This document shows, piece after piece, positions 40,340-52,300 of a DNA stretch of 64,000 bases; the stretch's first letter is position 1; every line of letters begins with the position of its first letter. Origin of the DNA: SCTD01 sp963784675. Lineage in GTDB: Bacteria > Actinomycetota > Actinomycetes > Mycobacteriales > SCTD01. The translations under genes and the position numbers were made by a program. The notes below the pieces were generated by a model that was not told the origin of the DNA, ran no database searches, and saw only the letters and a program-made list of their open reading frames with translations. Location: the NCBI GenBank assembly GCA_963784675.1, contig CAWASE010000019.1, positions 620,001-684,000 on the forward strand, written 5' to 3'.

Positions 40340-41511
40340 TCAGTCGGCGGCGTCGGCGGCGTCGATCTCCTGCCGCGGGATCCCGAGCAGGAACAGCACG
40401 GCGTCCAGGAAGGGGACGCTCAGCGCGGCGTCGGCGGCCTCGCGGACGACCGGCTTGGCGTTGAACGCGATGCCGAGCCCGGCGGCGGCCAGCATGTCCA
40501 GGTCGTTCGCGCCGTCGCCGATCGCGACCGTCTGCGCCAGCGTGAGTCCCTCCAGCGCCGCGAACTCGCGCAGCGCCGTGGCCTTGCGCGGCCCGATCGA
40601 CGACCGCGCCGACGACGTTGCCGGTGAGGCGGCCGTCGAGGATCTCCAGCGTGTTGGCGCGGGCATGGTCCAGACCTAGATCGGTCACGAGATCGTCGGT
40701 GACACAGGTGAAGCCGCCGCTGACGATGCCGACGGCGTAGCCGAGCCGCTTGAGGGTGCGCACCAGCGTGCGGGCCCCCGGCGTCAGGGTCACCTGGGCC
40801 CGTACCTCGTCGACGGCAGCGACCGGCAGACCGGCCAGCAGCGCGACCCGGGCGCGCAGCGAAGCCTCGAAGTCCAGCTCGCCGGCCATCGCCTGGGCCG
40901 GTGACGCGGGCGACCTCGTCCTCGCAGCCGGCCTGCGCGGCGAGCATCTCGATCACCTCGCCCTGCACGAGGGTCGAGTCGACGTCCATGACCACCAGGC
41001 GACGGGCGCGACGCCAGAGCGTCGAGGCCTCCACGGCGATGTCGACGGACTGCGCGACGGCCTCGGCGGCGAGCTCTCGGCGCAGCCGGGCGGTGTCCCC
41101 GCCGGACACGAGCAGGTCGTAGGCCGAGAGCGGGTAGTCCGACAGCCGCAGGACCCGTTCGATGTTCGCGCCGCAGACCTCGAGGCGGCGCGCCACCCCG
41201 GCGAAGGCCGCCGGCGTCAGAGGCGAGCCGAGGACGATGACGTGGTGCCGGTCCGGCCGCTCGCTCGGTGCGGCGCCGGGCAGGTCGGTGAACTGGACCT
41301 CGACCGCGAGCTGGGCGGCCCGGTCGGTGAGCGCGGCGCGCAGGATCCTGCCGTCGCCCTGGCCGGAGACGACGACCCCGAGCAGCAGCCGTCCGTGCAC
41401 GACCACCTGCTCGACGTCGCTGACGGTCGCGCCGTGCGCGGTGAGGACGTCGAACAGTGCCGCGGTGACGCCGGGGTGGTCCGGACCGGTGACGGTCAGC
41501 AGCAGGCTCAT
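40340..41511 (-). CDS. serB: Phosphoserine phosphatase SerB with ACT domain (frameshifted)
   Basis: Last step of serine synthesis. About 390 residues: an N-terminal ACT region (MSLLLTVTGPDHPGVTAALF, HVIVLGSPLTPAAFAGVARR) and a C-terminal HAD phosphatase. The HAD motif I is RRLVVMDVDSTLVQGEVIEM, motif II region YAVGIVSGGFTCVTDD, and motif III VAIGDGANDLDMLAAAGLG. Two frame changes, near 40,895 and 40,600, separate the three parts; each is explained by one extra base. ATG 41511. It follows the 264-residue protein gene by 16 bp. Confidence 0.85.
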
Positions 41512-41527
41512 CGCGGACGACTCGGCT

Positions 41528-42322
41528 TCACGGCTGCAGACCGTAGGCGTTGTAGGCGGCGAGCCGGGCGCGCCGGACCAGCCGCCCGAGCTCGCGCAGC
41601 GCCCGCTCCCGCGCCTGCGCCTCGAATCCGGCCACGGCTGCGCCACCGTCGTCGCCGGCGAGGGTCAGGACCCGGGCCAGCGCGCGCGCCCGGACCAGCA
41701 GCTCCCGGGCCCGCTGCGGGTGGCCCCCGGGAAGCTCGCCCTCGTCGAGGCCGGCCCGGGTCTCGCGGCGCAGGTCGGTGAGCGCGCCGGCCACCTCCGG
41801 GCGCCAGCGCGCCACGTCCAGCTCCCGCAGGGTCTGCAGTGACTCGACCACGCCGACCCGCAGGTCGTGCTCGGCGTCGTGCAGGAACGGCCCCGGGTCG
41901 GGACCGGGGACGCGCACCGCGAAGGCCTGCCAGGTCACGGTCGTGACGGTGCCGTCGTAGGTCGAGCCGTGAGCCGTCACGGTGGGAACAAGGCCTGTCC
42001 CCGAGCCGTCGGCGTCCAGGGCCAGGACGCCCTCGCTCGCCTGCAGGGCGGCTGCGGTGAACGGCCCCGGCCCCGGGAGCCCGACGACGTCGCCGGGGAC
42101 GGGGAGCACCAGCCGCAGGCGTCGGACGCCCGCGGCGCGCAGCCGCGCCACCGTCCGCTCCAGGTCCAGCACGTCCGGGCCCAGGCCGTGGACGCTGTGC
42201 GCGTCGTCGTGGGCGCTCACCCGTGCGACCAGGTCCGGGAGCGACGCGTCGCCGGCGAGCCAGGCGCTGCCCCAGGCGGCCAGCAGCGCGCTGCGCGGCG
42301 GGGTCTCGGGGGCGGGCGGCAC
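41528..42322 (-). CDS. Hypothetical protein, 264 residues, upstream of serB
   Basis: Intact soluble protein without a recognised family. The N-terminal two thirds are alpha/beta (LLAAWGSAWLAGDASLPDLV, LRLVLPVPGDVVGLPGPGPF, TWQAFAVRVPGPDPGPFLHD); the C-terminal third is a charged helical region (RRETRAGLDEGELPGGHPQR, LRELGRLVRRARLAAYNAYG). GTG 42322 is used because the family-like start (PPAPETPP) follows an upstream stop. It probably forms an operon with serB. Confidence 0.6.
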   Translation of the reverse strand: MPPAPETPPRSALLAAWGSAWLAGDASLPDLVARVSAHDDAHSVHGLGPDVLDLERTVARLRAAGVRRLRLVLPVPGDVVGLPGPGPFTAAALQASEGVLALDADGSGTGLVPTVTAHGSTYDGTVTTVTWQAFAVRVPGPDPGPFLHDAEHDLRVGVVESLQTLRELDVARWRPEVAGALTDLRRETRAGLDEGELPGGHPQRARELLVRARALARVLTLAGDDGGAAVAGFEAQARERALRELGRLVRRARLAAYNAYGLQP

Positions 42323-42475
42323 GGGGAACCAGGCTAGTCGCGTCTGCCGGGCCGCCGACCTGCCCGCCCGCAGGCCGTCGCTGGCTGTCGCTGCTCGTCG
42401 CCCGTGCCGTGACGCCCTGTGGCCGCGACCGTGTCGCTGCGCCGGGAGCGCCCGCCCCAGCCGTAGCGTCGACGG

Positions 42476-43288
42476 ATGCGCAGCCGCGAGTACGACCCGT
42501 CGCTGGTCACCGCCCGGCCGGTCCGCACGGTCGCGCCGGTCGTGCCCGCCGAACCCGGCCTGGTGGTCGAGGAGCCCGGGACCGGCTGGTGCGGAGCCGT
42601 CGTCGAGTGCGACAAGGAGCGGGTGAGCCTGGAGGACGCCCGCGGCCGGGTGCGCGTCTTCCCGCTCGACCCGGCCGGATTCCTGCTCGACGGACAGCCG
42701 GTGACCCTCGTCCGTCCGGTCCGCGCGGCCCCGCAGGCCGCCGCGCGGACGGCGTCGGGCTCGGTGGCCGTCCAGGGCCTGCAGGCGAAAGTCGCCAGGG
42801 GCAGTCGGATCTGGGTCGAGGGCACCCACGACGCCGAGCTGGTCGAGCGGGTCTGGGGGCACGACCTGCGGGTCGAGGGCATCGTCGTCGAGCCGCTGGA
42901 CGGCGTCGACGACCTCGCCGCCCTCGTGCGCACCTTCGCGCCCGGGCCGGGCCGACGCCTCGGCGTCCTGGTCGACCACCTGGTGCCCGGCAGCAAGGAG
43001 AGCCGGATCGTCGCGACGGTGAACCATCCGCACGTCCTCGTCACCGGGCACCCGTACGTCGACGTCTGGCAGGCGGTGAAACCGGCCTCGGTCGGCATCG
43101 TCGCCTGGCCGGTGGTACCGCGGGGACAGCCCTGGAAGGAGGGCGTCTGCGCGGCGCTGGGCTGGGGGCAGACCTGGCAGGGCTGGAAGCGGGTGCTGTC
43201 CCGGGTCGACAGCTACACCGACCTGGAGGTGCCCCTCCTGCGCTCGGTCGAGATGCTCCTGGACTTCGTCACCGACCCGGGGCGGTGA
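42476..43288 (+). CDS. DUF3097 family protein
   Basis: 270-residue protein of the actinobacterial DUF3097 family, recognised from VEGTHDAELVERVWGHDLRV, GIVVEPLDGVDDLAALVRTF, LVDHLVPGSKESRIV, HPHVLVTGHPYVDVWQAVKP and the C-terminal DSYTDLEVPLLRSVEMLLDF. The EGxxDAELVExVWGxDLR block resembles a Toprim-like nucleotide-binding fold. ATG 42476. Function is not established; it converges on the giant RTX gene with a 16-bp spacer. Confidence 0.85.
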   Translation: MRSREYDPSLVTARPVRTVAPVVPAEPGLVVEEPGTGWCGAVVECDKERVSLEDARGRVRVFPLDPAGFLLDGQPVTLVRPVRAAPQAAARTASGSVAVQGLQAKVARGSRIWVEGTHDAELVERVWGHDLRVEGIVVEPLDGVDDLAALVRTFAPGPGRRLGVLVDHLVPGSKESRIVATVNHPHVLVTGHPYVDVWQAVKPASVGIVAWPVVPRGQPWKEGVCAALGWGQTWQGWKRVLSRVDSYTDLEVPLLRSVEMLLDFVTDPGR

Positions 43289-43304
43289 CGGAGCGACCGG
43301 CGGC

Positions 43305-46300
43305 TCAGCAGGCCGTCGGATCGTCGAAGTGGCCGGGCGAGCTCGGATAGGGCTTGCCTGCGTTGCCCTTGTCGCCCGGGTAGACCAGCGCCAGCTCGCG
43401 GAAGGCTGAGCTGCCGCCCTGCGCGCTCTGCGCCTGCTGCTGGCCGGCGCCCATTCCGAAGGCGAGCGTCTGGAGGAAGTCCTGCATCGCCGGGCTGTGC
43501 TGACGCACGTCGTTGAAGCCGCCGTAAGCCGCGTTGCAGTGGCTCCACAGGTTGAAGGTGCCGTTCCAGTCGATCATCCGGTCGCCCGGATTCGGCCCGT
43601 TGGCGGCGAGGTTGCCCTGCATGACGTCGCGGTCGAAACCGCCGTACATCCAGTCGGTGCCGCCGTGGTGCTGATCGTTGGCGGGGTCTGCATCCACCGT
43701 CTCGGTCATGCGGAACCAGGCGCACGGGTCGTTCGCGCCGTCCTTGCCGGCTTCGACCGGCCACTGCTGCTCGACGCAGGATGCGAACGAGCCGCGCGGC
43801 TTCCAGTCCAGGATGTCGGCGCCGAGGACGGGGTTGCCGGCATCGCCGCCGTAGCCGCCCATGAGGTGGTCGACGAAGCGGTCGTTGCTGCCGCGCTGGG
43901 CCAGGTCAGAACCGGAGCAGGGTGTCTCGACGTCGCCGATGCCGCAGCCCTGGCCGCCCCACAGCACGTCGGCACCGTCGTCACCGAACAGCTCGTCGCC
44001 GCCGGTGTCGCCGTTGGCGAGGTCGTCGCCGAAGCCGCCGTGGATCTGGTCGTCGCCGGTCCCGCCGCGGATGCGGTCGTTCCCCCCGGCCACGATGCCG
44101 CCGAGCGGCATCGTCTTCTGCGTCCCCGTACCGACCCAGGTCTGGCCGTTCGTGTCGTTCTGCAGATCGACCCGCCGGTCGTACAGCCCGTCGCGGACGG
44201 CCGTGTAGTCCTCCTTCGGAGGGGAGTTCAGCGACACCGAGACCGATGAGCCGGACGCCAGCCTGTCCTGCACACCGCCGCGGTCGCCCAGCAGGACGTC
44301 CTGCCCGCCGTCACCGAACAGCGTGTCGTCCCCCAGCTCGCCGAACACGTCGTCGTCACCTGCGCCGCCGTAGACGGTGTCGTCGCCGTCCTGGGCCCAG
44401 AGCCCGTCGTCGCCGGCGTCTCCATAGACGGTGTCGGCTCCGAACGCGCCCGTGACCTCGCAGCGGCCGCTGCTCACTCCGCAGAAGCGGGTGCTCTCGC
44501 CGGCGGTGAGCAGCCCCGGCTCGGCGATGCGCTCCACCGTCGGGCGCGAGCGCAGGCTGTAGAGCCGCTCTGCCCCGCCGACCAGCGTCCGGACCAGTGA
44601 GCCGTTGTCGGCCAGCACCGCGTCGTCGTCGCCGTTGCCCTCGACCGTGTCGTTGCCGTCGCGGAAGCCGCGGACGTCGCTACCGCCGATGAGGTCGTCC
44701 TGACCGTCCGCTGTCGTCGGGCCGTCGTCGTAGGCCGCGGGCGGTCGGGGCCAGGCGCCGACGGTGAACGGCGGCGGCGTGATGCCCGCCCGCACAGCCT
44801 CGGGAGAGGAGTCGCCGCGGAGCAGGTCGTTGCCGCCGTTGCCCTGCAGGTAGTCCGGGCCGCCACCGCCGCTGACCACGTCGTCGCCGTCCTGGCCGTA
44901 GGCGAGGTCGACCCCGGCGCCACCGGCCAGCCGGTCGCCACCGAAGCGGGTCGCGACGGGCGGCGTCAGTCGGGTGGCGTTCTCCCGGTCGAGCAGCACC
45001 AGGTGCCGGCCGGTCAACGGGCCTGCGGACCCCAGCCGTGCAAAGACCCGACTGATCGTGCCCTGACGCAGCAGGTAGGCGTTGTCACCCGCCAGCACGT
45101 CGTCATCCGCTCCGCCGCGCAGCACGTCGGCGCCGTCCGGCTGGCCTGCGGCGGTCGCCCCCGGGTTCACCGGGTCGGTGGAGCTCACCAGCGGCGTGTA
45201 GCTGCCGCCCACGAGGTCGTCGTCGCCGGCCTGTCCCTGCAGCAGGTCGTTGCCGGGTCCTCCCTCGAGGTAGTCGCTCTCGCTGCCGCCGTCGGCGTGG
45301 TCGTCACCGCCCTGCGCGAGGACCACGTCGGTCGCGTTCCCGGTGACGATGTCGTCATCGCCCGAGTTGCGACTGTCCGGGGTGTCACCGAGGTCGTAGA
45401 CCACGATCGCGCGGGCCGTCGCGCTCCGGTTCACCACGAGCGGGTGCGGCGTACCGACCCGACGCAGCGAGCCGTTGTCGCCGAGCACGACGTCGCCGCT
45501 GTCACCGCTGTCGAGGACATCGCCCGTGTCCGGCTGCGGGCCGGCCTCCCCGGACCCGGGAGCCAGCACCGAGGAGCCGCCCACGATGTCGTCCTCGCCG
45601 TCGCCGCCGACGACGGTGTCGCGACCGGGGCCGCCTTCGGCGAGGTCAGGGCCGCCCTGACCCAGGACCTGGTCGTCACCGCCTTGACCGAACAGGGCGT
45701 CACCCTGTTCGCCGCCGTCGATGCGGTCTGCTCCGGAGCGTCCGGCCGCGGGGGAGTGACCGAGGTCGAGCAGGGTCACCTGGCGCCCGGCAGCGAACCC
45801 GCGGCCCTGCAGCTCGATGGTCCCCCCGCCGGGTCCGGTGAGGACCAGGGCGGCGTTGTCACCGGTGACGACGTCGCTGTCGGCGTCGCCGAACAGGACG
45901 TCTGCCTCGTCAGGCTGAGTCGCGCCCGCCGGACCGAGCGTGGAGGAGCCGCCGACGACGTCGTCCTGGCCGTCGTCGCCGTGGACGGTGTCGATGCCCG
46001 GCCCGCCCTCGAGCAGGTCGCCGTCGTCGCCGCCGTTGAGCGCGTCCGCGCCGGCCTGGCCGAAGGCGGCGTCGGAGCCGCCACCGCCGAAGACCGTGTC
46101 GTTGCCCGAGGTGCCGGCCGTGGGCGCCGTGCCGAGGTCGAGCAGGGTGACCTGCTGGCCAGGTAGGCCGCGGCCGACCAGGACGGCTGTCGGTTGCGCA
46201 CCGGCGCGCTGCAGCAGCGCGTTGTCCCCGGCGAGGACGTCCAGGCCGCCGTCGCCGTACAGCATGTCGCCGGCATCAGGCCAGCCGGTGCCAGCGCTGC

Positions 46301-49300
46301 GCGCCTGGCTGCTGCCGCCGACGATCTGGTCGTCGCCCTCGCCGCCGCGGATCGTGTCGGAACCGTTGTTGCCCTCCAGATCATCCCTGTCGCCCTCACC
46401 GAGGACGAGGTCGTTGCCGAGGCCCCCGTAGGCCTTGTCACGGCCCGGTCCGCCGGAGATCTCGTCGGCGGCACCGGCGTTCGCGGGCACACCGGACAGG
46501 TCGACGGGGTAGCTGCCGTCGGCGAGGCTGTTGTCGCCGACCAGGACGTCGTCGCCCAGGTCGCCGTAGAGGTGGTCGCGGCCGGTGTCCGCCACGCCGG
46601 TGGCGCGAGTGCCGCCGACGACGATGTCGTCGTCCGGCCCGCCGAACAGGTCGTCGGCGCCGTTGTTGCCCTCGATGACGTCGGCGCCGGCAGCGCCGAA
46701 GATGCGGTCGGAGCCGGCGTTGCCGAACAGCCGGTCGGCTCCGTCGTCGCCCTGGACGACGTCGTCGCCGGAACCGGCCCAGACCGTGTCAGCCCCCGTC
46801 GCGCCGAAGACCTCGTCGTCGCCGCCCTGACCGCAGACGAGGTCGTCGCCTGCGTAGGCCAGCACCCGGTCGGCCTGACCACCGGCCTTGACCTTGTCGA
46901 TGCCGCTCCCGCCCAGGATCAGGTCACGGCCGTCCCCGCCGCCGCCGGGCTCGACCGGCTGGGTGGACAGCGGGCTCTGCACCGGGGAGCCGCACGGTGC
47001 GGTCTCATACCGGTCGCCGAACAGTCGCGAGTCGCCGTTGCCGCCGACCACGCGGTCGGTGCCGTCGCCGCCGACGAGCAGCTTGCTGCTGCGCGGATCG
47101 ATGCTGAGCGGGGTCTTGACGTAGCTGCGGAGGACGCCGTAGACGTCCGTGCCGGTGACCTCGCCCACAGCGGCCGGTTCGGCCACCACCCAGTCAGAGT
47201 CCGGGCCGCCGAACAGCTCGTCCGGTCCGAGTCCGCCGAGCAGCACGTCCTGACCGCCGCCGCCGCGCAGGTGGTCGGCCTGCGTGGCCAGGGAGCCCCC
47301 TGTCACGAGGTCGTCGGCCGTGCTGCCGAAGACGGTGTCGCCGCCGGAGCCGGTATCGACGACGTTGCGGGTGCCCGCCGCCTCCGCCGCCCCCGCGGTG
47401 TCGACGCCACCGGAGCCGGTGAGAAGTCCCCGGGTGGCCGTGGTGACCGGACCGGTCCAGACGGTGTCGGGGCCGGTGCCGCCCTTGAACACGTCGTTAC
47501 CGGTCCCCAGCACGACGCGGTCGCCCTTGGAGGTCAGCAGTCCGGCCGGTAGCGGTGTGAGCAGCGCGCGTGGGTCGTCGGCAGCGACGCCGACGGAGTC
47601 GTTGCCGGGGCCGGCGTCGATGTCGTTGCGTCCCAGTCCGACCGTGATCCGGTCATCGCCACCCGTGGCGCTGCTGGTAGGGGCGGCGACGGTGCTCCAG
47701 TTCAGCAGCCCGGCCAGGCTCGCGGTCCCGCGCGTGGTCGTCACGGTCCTGGCCGCAGCGAAGCTGGCGACGGGAAGCGCACCGTCGCCGTTCAGGAACC
47801 CGTCGGCGTTGCCGACCGTGATGCCGTCCGAACCCTGTCCGCCGGCGATGCGCAGCGTGCGGCCGGCAACCTCGGACGTGGTCAGTGCGTCGTTGCCACC
47901 GCCGCCGTCGAGCAGGGCGTTGCCCACACCGGTCTTGATCGTGTCGTCGTTGCTGCCACCGAAGGCCACGACCTCCAGGTCGAACACACCGGTGCGGTTG
48001 GCCGCCTTGCCGGTGGCGGCGCTGCCGGTCTGCTCCCCGTCGGACAGGAAGGTCGCCTGGATCTTGCCCCCGTAGCCGCGCCCGTCGAGAACGACCCGCT
48101 TCAGGGCCGGATCCTGGAAGTCCTCGCTGATACCCAGCGCTTGTACCCGCAGCCCGGTGAAGGGCGCGGACGGCTGCGCATAGTCGTGCAGGGCCGTCAC
48201 CTTGAAGACGTCGTTCTTGGGATCGCCGCCGTTCTGGTTCCACCACGTCTGGTCACCACGCGGCTGCTTGCCGAACTCGCCGGCGAACACCACCAGCGTG
48301 TCGCCGGTCGTGCCGCCGAGTCGCGGCGGAGGCGGATCGCAGTTCGGGTGTCACGCTGAAGTCGAGCAGGGTGATGTCGGCCAGCGTGAAGTCGAAGCTC
48401 ACGCAGAAGATGACGACGCCGATGGTGATGTAGACCCGCAGGAACAGGCAACCGGCCGGAGACCTGGAACAGGCAGATGCGGGTTGTTCAGCGCCGCCTG
48501 GCCGAACTCGAGCAGGCCGGAACTTGCCGTCGCCGTTCGGGTCGTTCCAGGAGAAGGCGATGGTCAGTCGCAGACGCCGCCTTCGATGCCGACGGTGATG
48601 ATCACGGCGCTGACGGCGGCACCGGCAGCGATCTCGCCGTACAGCTGGACACCGGCAACGGCTTGCCGTCGTCGTCGGCGGTCTTGAAGTACAGCCCGTC
48701 CAGCACCTGCGCGATGCCGCCCAGGGCCGTGCGGTCCGGGTCGTCCTCGAAGGCTTTGCGGATGCCGTAGGTGTCGAAGCCCGGCCTTGATGTGCAGCGG
48801 TGACCGAGGCCGAGCCCGACAGCGTGATGAACACCGGCGGCGGCGCGTACACCGGGCCGAAGCTCTGCCGCCAGCTGAAGCCCAGGGTCAGGTCGCCGGA
48901 GTCGAAGGTCGACCAGGTCGATGTCCTGGCCCATCAGCAGGTTGAAGATCGAGGCCGGGTTGTCCAGCATCGGGAAAGCGAAGCCAGACTTCGCCGCGAC
49001 CGAGCCGGCGCCGGCCAGCGACTTTTTGGCGGGGTCGGTCGTGGCGTTGTCCAGCGCAGTCTTCAGCTCGGTGCGGCACACCGGTCTTGGCTCCGATGAG
49101 GCTGCCGCCGTTGTCGGGCGTCGTGGCGGTGGCCAGGGCCATGCTGCCGCTGACGGTGAACGAGCCGACGGGGATGACCAGGCTGTCGCTGCCGCTGGGC
49201 AGCCTGTTGACGAAGGAGATGACCGCGGCGACCTTGTCGATGAAGTCCAGCTTGGGACCGTCGGCAAGGGTGCTGAAGGCCTTGGCCAGCGTGATGAGGG

Positions 49301-52300
49301 TGACGTCGCCGCCGCCCGCCAGCTTGGACAGGTCCGACAGCACCGGGATCGGGTGCGTACAGCGTGTCGATCACCGGCTGCAGCGGGCCGGTGACGCTCT
49401 TCATCTGCTTGACGATCGGTCCGAGCAGTTGCGAAGAAGCTGCCCGCGCTGATCCCGACGTCCTTGAACGCGATCTGGAGGTCTTGCCCGCCGCGCTTGG
49501 ACTGGTCGGCCACGGTGCCGCCGACCGGGCTGAACGAGGTGGCCCAGTCGATCGCCAAGGTCGCCTGGACGCCCGGCAGGGCCGAAGCGATGCCCGCCTT
49601 GAGGAACCACTCGATGTGGACGGCCAGGTCGAGCCGCAGCCCGACGACGTCGGAGGCGCTGGTCGACGCCTGCAGGTCCGCAAAGCCCAGCCGGGCCTCG
49701 GGGTCCGCCACCGTGCAGCCGGTGAAGCACTGGCGCGCGCCCGGGGCGCGCAGGTCCAGCGCGAGACGGCCGGCGAACCCCGGGCGGGCGAGGGACGCGG
49801 CGTCACCGGTCTTGTTGACCCCGATCTTCAGGAAGGCGAGCTCGGCCTTGAGAGCCGGCGCCGCCGGTGTGCCGGGCGTGCTCAGGTCGACGGCAGCGCC
49901 GATCGCGATCTCGGGGGTCGCCCCCCCGCCACCGTCGACGTCCTCGGTGAGCAGGGAGAAGCCGCGGACGCGGTCGAGCTCGACGGCCAGGTGGATCCGG
50001 TAACCGAGCCTGCCGGTGAGCCCGCCCGCCGAGCCGTCGTCGCCGCGGGCGGCCCGCAGCGACAGTCCGGGGATGCCGATGTCCAGCGGCAGCGTGCCGG
50101 ACAGGCAAGGCTTGTCGCCGCCGGGTGCGGTCAGGGTTGCGCAACCGACGACCTGCCCACCCGACATGGCGTTGGGGTCGCCGGTGCCGAGGTCGGCGCG
50201 GATCTGGACGCCCTGCAGGTCGACCATGCTGACGCCGGTGCAGCTGCTGACGGTGGGGCGGCTGCTCGGGATCTGCTGGACCGCGCCGGCAGCATCGGCG
50301 GCGACGGCGGCGCTCGTCGAGCCGGCTGGGGCCTTCTTCACCTGTTGCCAGCTGCCACCGCCGTCGGTGCTGCGGACGATGAGGTAGCTGGTGGCCGCGG
50401 GCACGCCGTCGAAGCCGATGGTGACGGTGCCGGTGGCGGTGGTCAGGATCGCCATCGTGGCGCCGAGCACCGTCGGCACCTCGTCCGCGCCGGACTGACC
50501 CTGCGCCAGCACCCCGTAGGTCTGGTTGACGGCCCCGGCAGCCGAGCTGCTCAGCGAGGTGACGTCGGAGGGAGGCAGCTTGCAGGTGAGCCGTAACGAG
50601 AAGTTCTCCGGGTTGGCTCCGGCGGCGGTCAATGCCTGGCGGAACTTGGTGTCCAGGAAGACCTGCACGTCGGCGATGGTGGGCAGCTTCCCGCCGTTGA
50701 CGGCCTCGATCTGGGCGAACAGGGCGTCAAGCTGGGTTCGCAGGTCGCCGACGAAGTCCGACCCAGCCTGCAGGTCGCCGCCGACCAGCGGGAGCTTGCC
50801 CTCCAGGCTCGCGGTCTTGAGCCCGTCGGACACCAGCGCGAGGAAGGCGTCGAGGCCGTCGCCGATGGTGCCGAAGTCGAGCAGCAGCGCGGCGAAGGCG
50901 TCGGCGAGCTGGCTCGTGGTGGGAGTGGACAGCCGGGCGCGCGGGTCACCGGCGCTGACGTTTCCGGTCAGACCGAACAGGTCCGATCCGGTCTTGGGCA
51001 GCCGCAGGGCGATGTCCGGGACGCCGCTGGGCTTGGTCCAGGTCTCACCGTCGGTGGAGACGTAGAGCGGCAGCCGGGCGCACAGCGCCAACGCGTCCCC
51101 GGACTCGCCGGCGCCGCAGTCGACCCCACCGGTGTAGTCGTTGACGACCGGACCGACGGAGGTCAGGAACGTGCCCAGGCCGACGGGTCCACCCGTCGCC
51201 GCAGCGCCTTTGGCGAACGCAAGCTTGTAGTGCGCGCGGGCCTGCGCCTTCTGGGCGGCCGGCGCGCCGACGGTCGGGTTGCCGAGGGCGACGCTCAGGG
51301 GGCCGATGGTGGCCGAGACGCTGCCGTCGAGCGACGCCGTCGCCTCGATGCTCACTGCGGAGGTGTCCAGCACCTGCAACGCGCTGGGCAGGCTCGTTCC
51401 TTCGTCGAGCGGTACGACCAGGTCGACGTCGACGTCTGCGGCGACGGCGACGCTCGCCTGACCCTCGGCACCTGCGCCGGCGAGCTTCTGGCCGGGAACG
51501 AGGTCGAGCTTGATGGGTGTGGACGTCGAGTAGGTGCGGTGCCAGTCGACGTCGACCACCAGCGCCGGCGAGCCGCCGACGGGTGCGGTGCGGAAGCGCA
51601 CCGGGCTGTCGGCGCCGAGCCGGGCGTCGAGCCGTCGCACGAGCTCCTGCAGCGTGTCCGGAGCCTGTGCGGTGAGCAGCGTGAGGGCGTCGGCGAGCTC
51701 GCTGCGCAGGAAGTAGGGGGTGGCGGTAGCGGGTTGCGGCGTGACGGCGGTGGTGAAGCGCAGGCCGTTGCCGCCGCCGGTGACGGCCTCCACGACGGCA
51801 GCCTGGGTACCCACGAGCACGCTGCGGCCGACGAGATCGGCGGGGAAGGCGCGCGGCCCGGTACGACTGGTGTCGGTGGAGCGTGGTGCGTCCGGCGTCG
51901 GTGCCGTAGGCGACGGTGGGCCCGCCGCCGGACTCGTCGGCCCCCAGGAAGTCACGCAGCGACTTGTCCACCAGTGGGATCTTCTGGCCCAGCACGCCGC
52001 TGCCGCCACCGGAGGTGAGCTCGGTGTCGAGCAGCTGCAGCACGCGCAGGACGACGCCGAGCAGAGCCTGCGGGTTGCCGGGGGAGACGTCGAAGGCGGT
52101 GAGCTCGGACAGGTCGTCGACCTGGAGCGACCGCGTCGCGGGGTTGCTGACGTCCGACCACGTCAGCGTGAAGCCCGCCGACGTCCCGGGCGGCAGGAAG
52201 GCGGCGGCGTCAGGCACCGTGACGTTGCCGGCGGCGTAGCCACGCACGTGGGTGACAGCGGTGAACCTCTGCGGGCTGCCGGTGCTGCTCACGATCGTGT

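Noticed and set aside
43305..48290. Long plus-strand frames opposite the RTX region, such as 45,003-46,166 and 46,194-47,552
   Set aside because: Their residue patterns are a mirror of the GGxGxD repeat DNA (VVxxAxxDVVAxx strings) and have no independent support.
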